A DNA stretch of 64,000 nucleotides, taken from NCBI GenBank assembly GCA_965226645.1, contig CBDDDL010000004.1, positions 620,001-684,000 on the forward strand, in the 5' to 3' direction. Below the pieces are notes generated by a model. That model was not told the origin of the DNA. It searched no databases and was given only the letters and a program-made list of their open reading frames with translations. This DNA is from Poriferisodalis sp965226645 (GTDB lineage Bacteria; Actinomycetota; Acidimicrobiia; Acidimicrobiales; Poriferisodalaceae). Each line of letters begins with the position of its first letter. Position 1 is the first letter of the stretch. Both the position numbers and the translations under genes were made by a program. Below, one piece after another: positions 63,706 through 64,000 of the stretch.

Positions 63706-64000
63706 GGCAGCTTGTCCGGGTCGAGGCCGTAGAGATCGATGACGTTGCCCCAGACCATCTGCTCCCGCTCGTCGTCGGGGACGCCCGACAAGATGTCGTC
63801 GAGGATCGGGCGCGAGTTGGGCCAGATGGAATCGTGGTGCGGGTAATCGTTGCCCCACACCAGGTTCGACACCCCGATGGAGTGCCGGGTTGCGATGCCC
63901 TCGACATCGTCCTCAAACGTCACCCAGAAGTTCCGGTCGAAGTACTCCGACGGCTTCATGGTGAGCTCGTCAGAAACCTCCCACGGTGTCCGATACGCAG
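63693..64000 (-). CDS. amidohydrolase family 2 protein, 5' end outside window
   Basis: Only the last 100 or so codons are present, open to the right edge. The visible part reads KPSEYFDRNFWVTFEDDVEGI then IGVSNLVWGNDYPHHDSIWPNSR. The metal/active-site Asp and His lie in GNDYPHHD, and the ending is REQMVWGNVIDLYGLD. This is the C-terminal signature of the ACMSD-like amidohydrolases, which decarboxylate or hydrolyse small ring compounds. A methionine at 63959 is internal, not the start. Confidence 0.85.
   Translation of the reverse strand, partial: AYRTPWEVSDELTMKPSEYFDRNFWVTFEDDVEGIATRHSIGVSNLVWGNDYPHHDSIWPNSRPILDDILSGVPDDEREQMVWGNVIDLYGLDPDKLPTAA

Noticed and set aside
1..64000. CRISPR arrays, rRNA or tmRNA
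   Set aside because: No regularly spaced short repeats and no conserved RNA cores were seen; the only repeats are those listed.

Overview
The window is GC-rich, densely coded bacterial chromosome. The Tad pilus operon, tandem-domain CaiB/BaiF CoA-transferases, an Ltp2-like thiolase with a DUF35 partner, an Rv2466c-like DsbA protein and many GTG/TTG starts point to an actinobacterium, plausibly Acidimicrobiia. The assignment is inference from gene content; there is no rRNA gene or other marker to fix it.

Layout. (1) 1-7.0 kb: a minus-strand tad operon (prepilin peptidase, CpaB-like, TadZ-like, TadA, TadB, TadC, small pilin) with a convergent TadE-like gene. (2) 7.3-8.3 kb: a fatty-acid hydroxylase/sterol desaturase-type membrane enzyme. 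(3) 8.5-22.6 kb: an accessory island with six insertion sequences of six families (IS1380, IS630, IS1182, IS3, ISL3, IS30), most with readable terminal repeats and three with target duplications. Between them lie two paralogous secreted fibronectin-III/PPC-like proteins, one split by the ISL3 element. Both paralogs carry the same +1 frame offset between signal peptide and mature domain. (4) 22.8-26.4 kb: a chimeric SUMT/sulfite-reductase-half gene coupled to a trans-sulfuration PLP enzyme, then a PP2C phosphatase. (5) 26.6-35.9 kb: DUF35 protein, thiolase, double CaiB transferase and a VOC protein (acyl-CoA or sterol-type catabolism), then uracil-DNA glycosylase, an APH-like kinase, an aromatic amino-acid decarboxylase and a HisC-like aminotransferase. 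(6) 35.9-37.1 kb: an XRE/nucleotidyltransferase toxin-antitoxin-like pair bounded by an exact 58-bp direct repeat that copies the 3' end of the neighbouring deacetylase gene. (7) 37-51 kb: a second double CaiB gene, epoxide hydrolase, acyl-CoA ligase, MFS exporter with HxlR regulator, methyltransferase coupled to an enoyl-CoA hydratase, several alpha/beta hydrolases and a DsbA-like protein. (8) 51.4-55.7 kb: a molybdopterin oxidoreductase (frameshifted) with a fused four-cluster ferredoxin/NrfD partner. (9) 55.8-61.1 kb: a glycine-betaine-type ABC importer (ATPase, unusually long permease, lipoprotein) ending in a strong hairpin. (10) 61.1-64 kb: SDR, two alpha/beta hydrolases and a truncated amidohydrolase.

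The catabolic genes suggest activation of acids to CoA esters (ligase, CoA-transferases), beta-oxidation-type steps (hydratase, thiolase/DUF35) and hydrolytic clean-up. The island at 8.5-22.6 kb and the 58-bp-bounded module are the clear signs of transfer or rearrangement. The most interesting observations are the shared frame offset in the FN3/PPC paralogs, the repeat-bounded XRE/nucleotidyltransferase module and the SUMT-sulfite reductase chimera.
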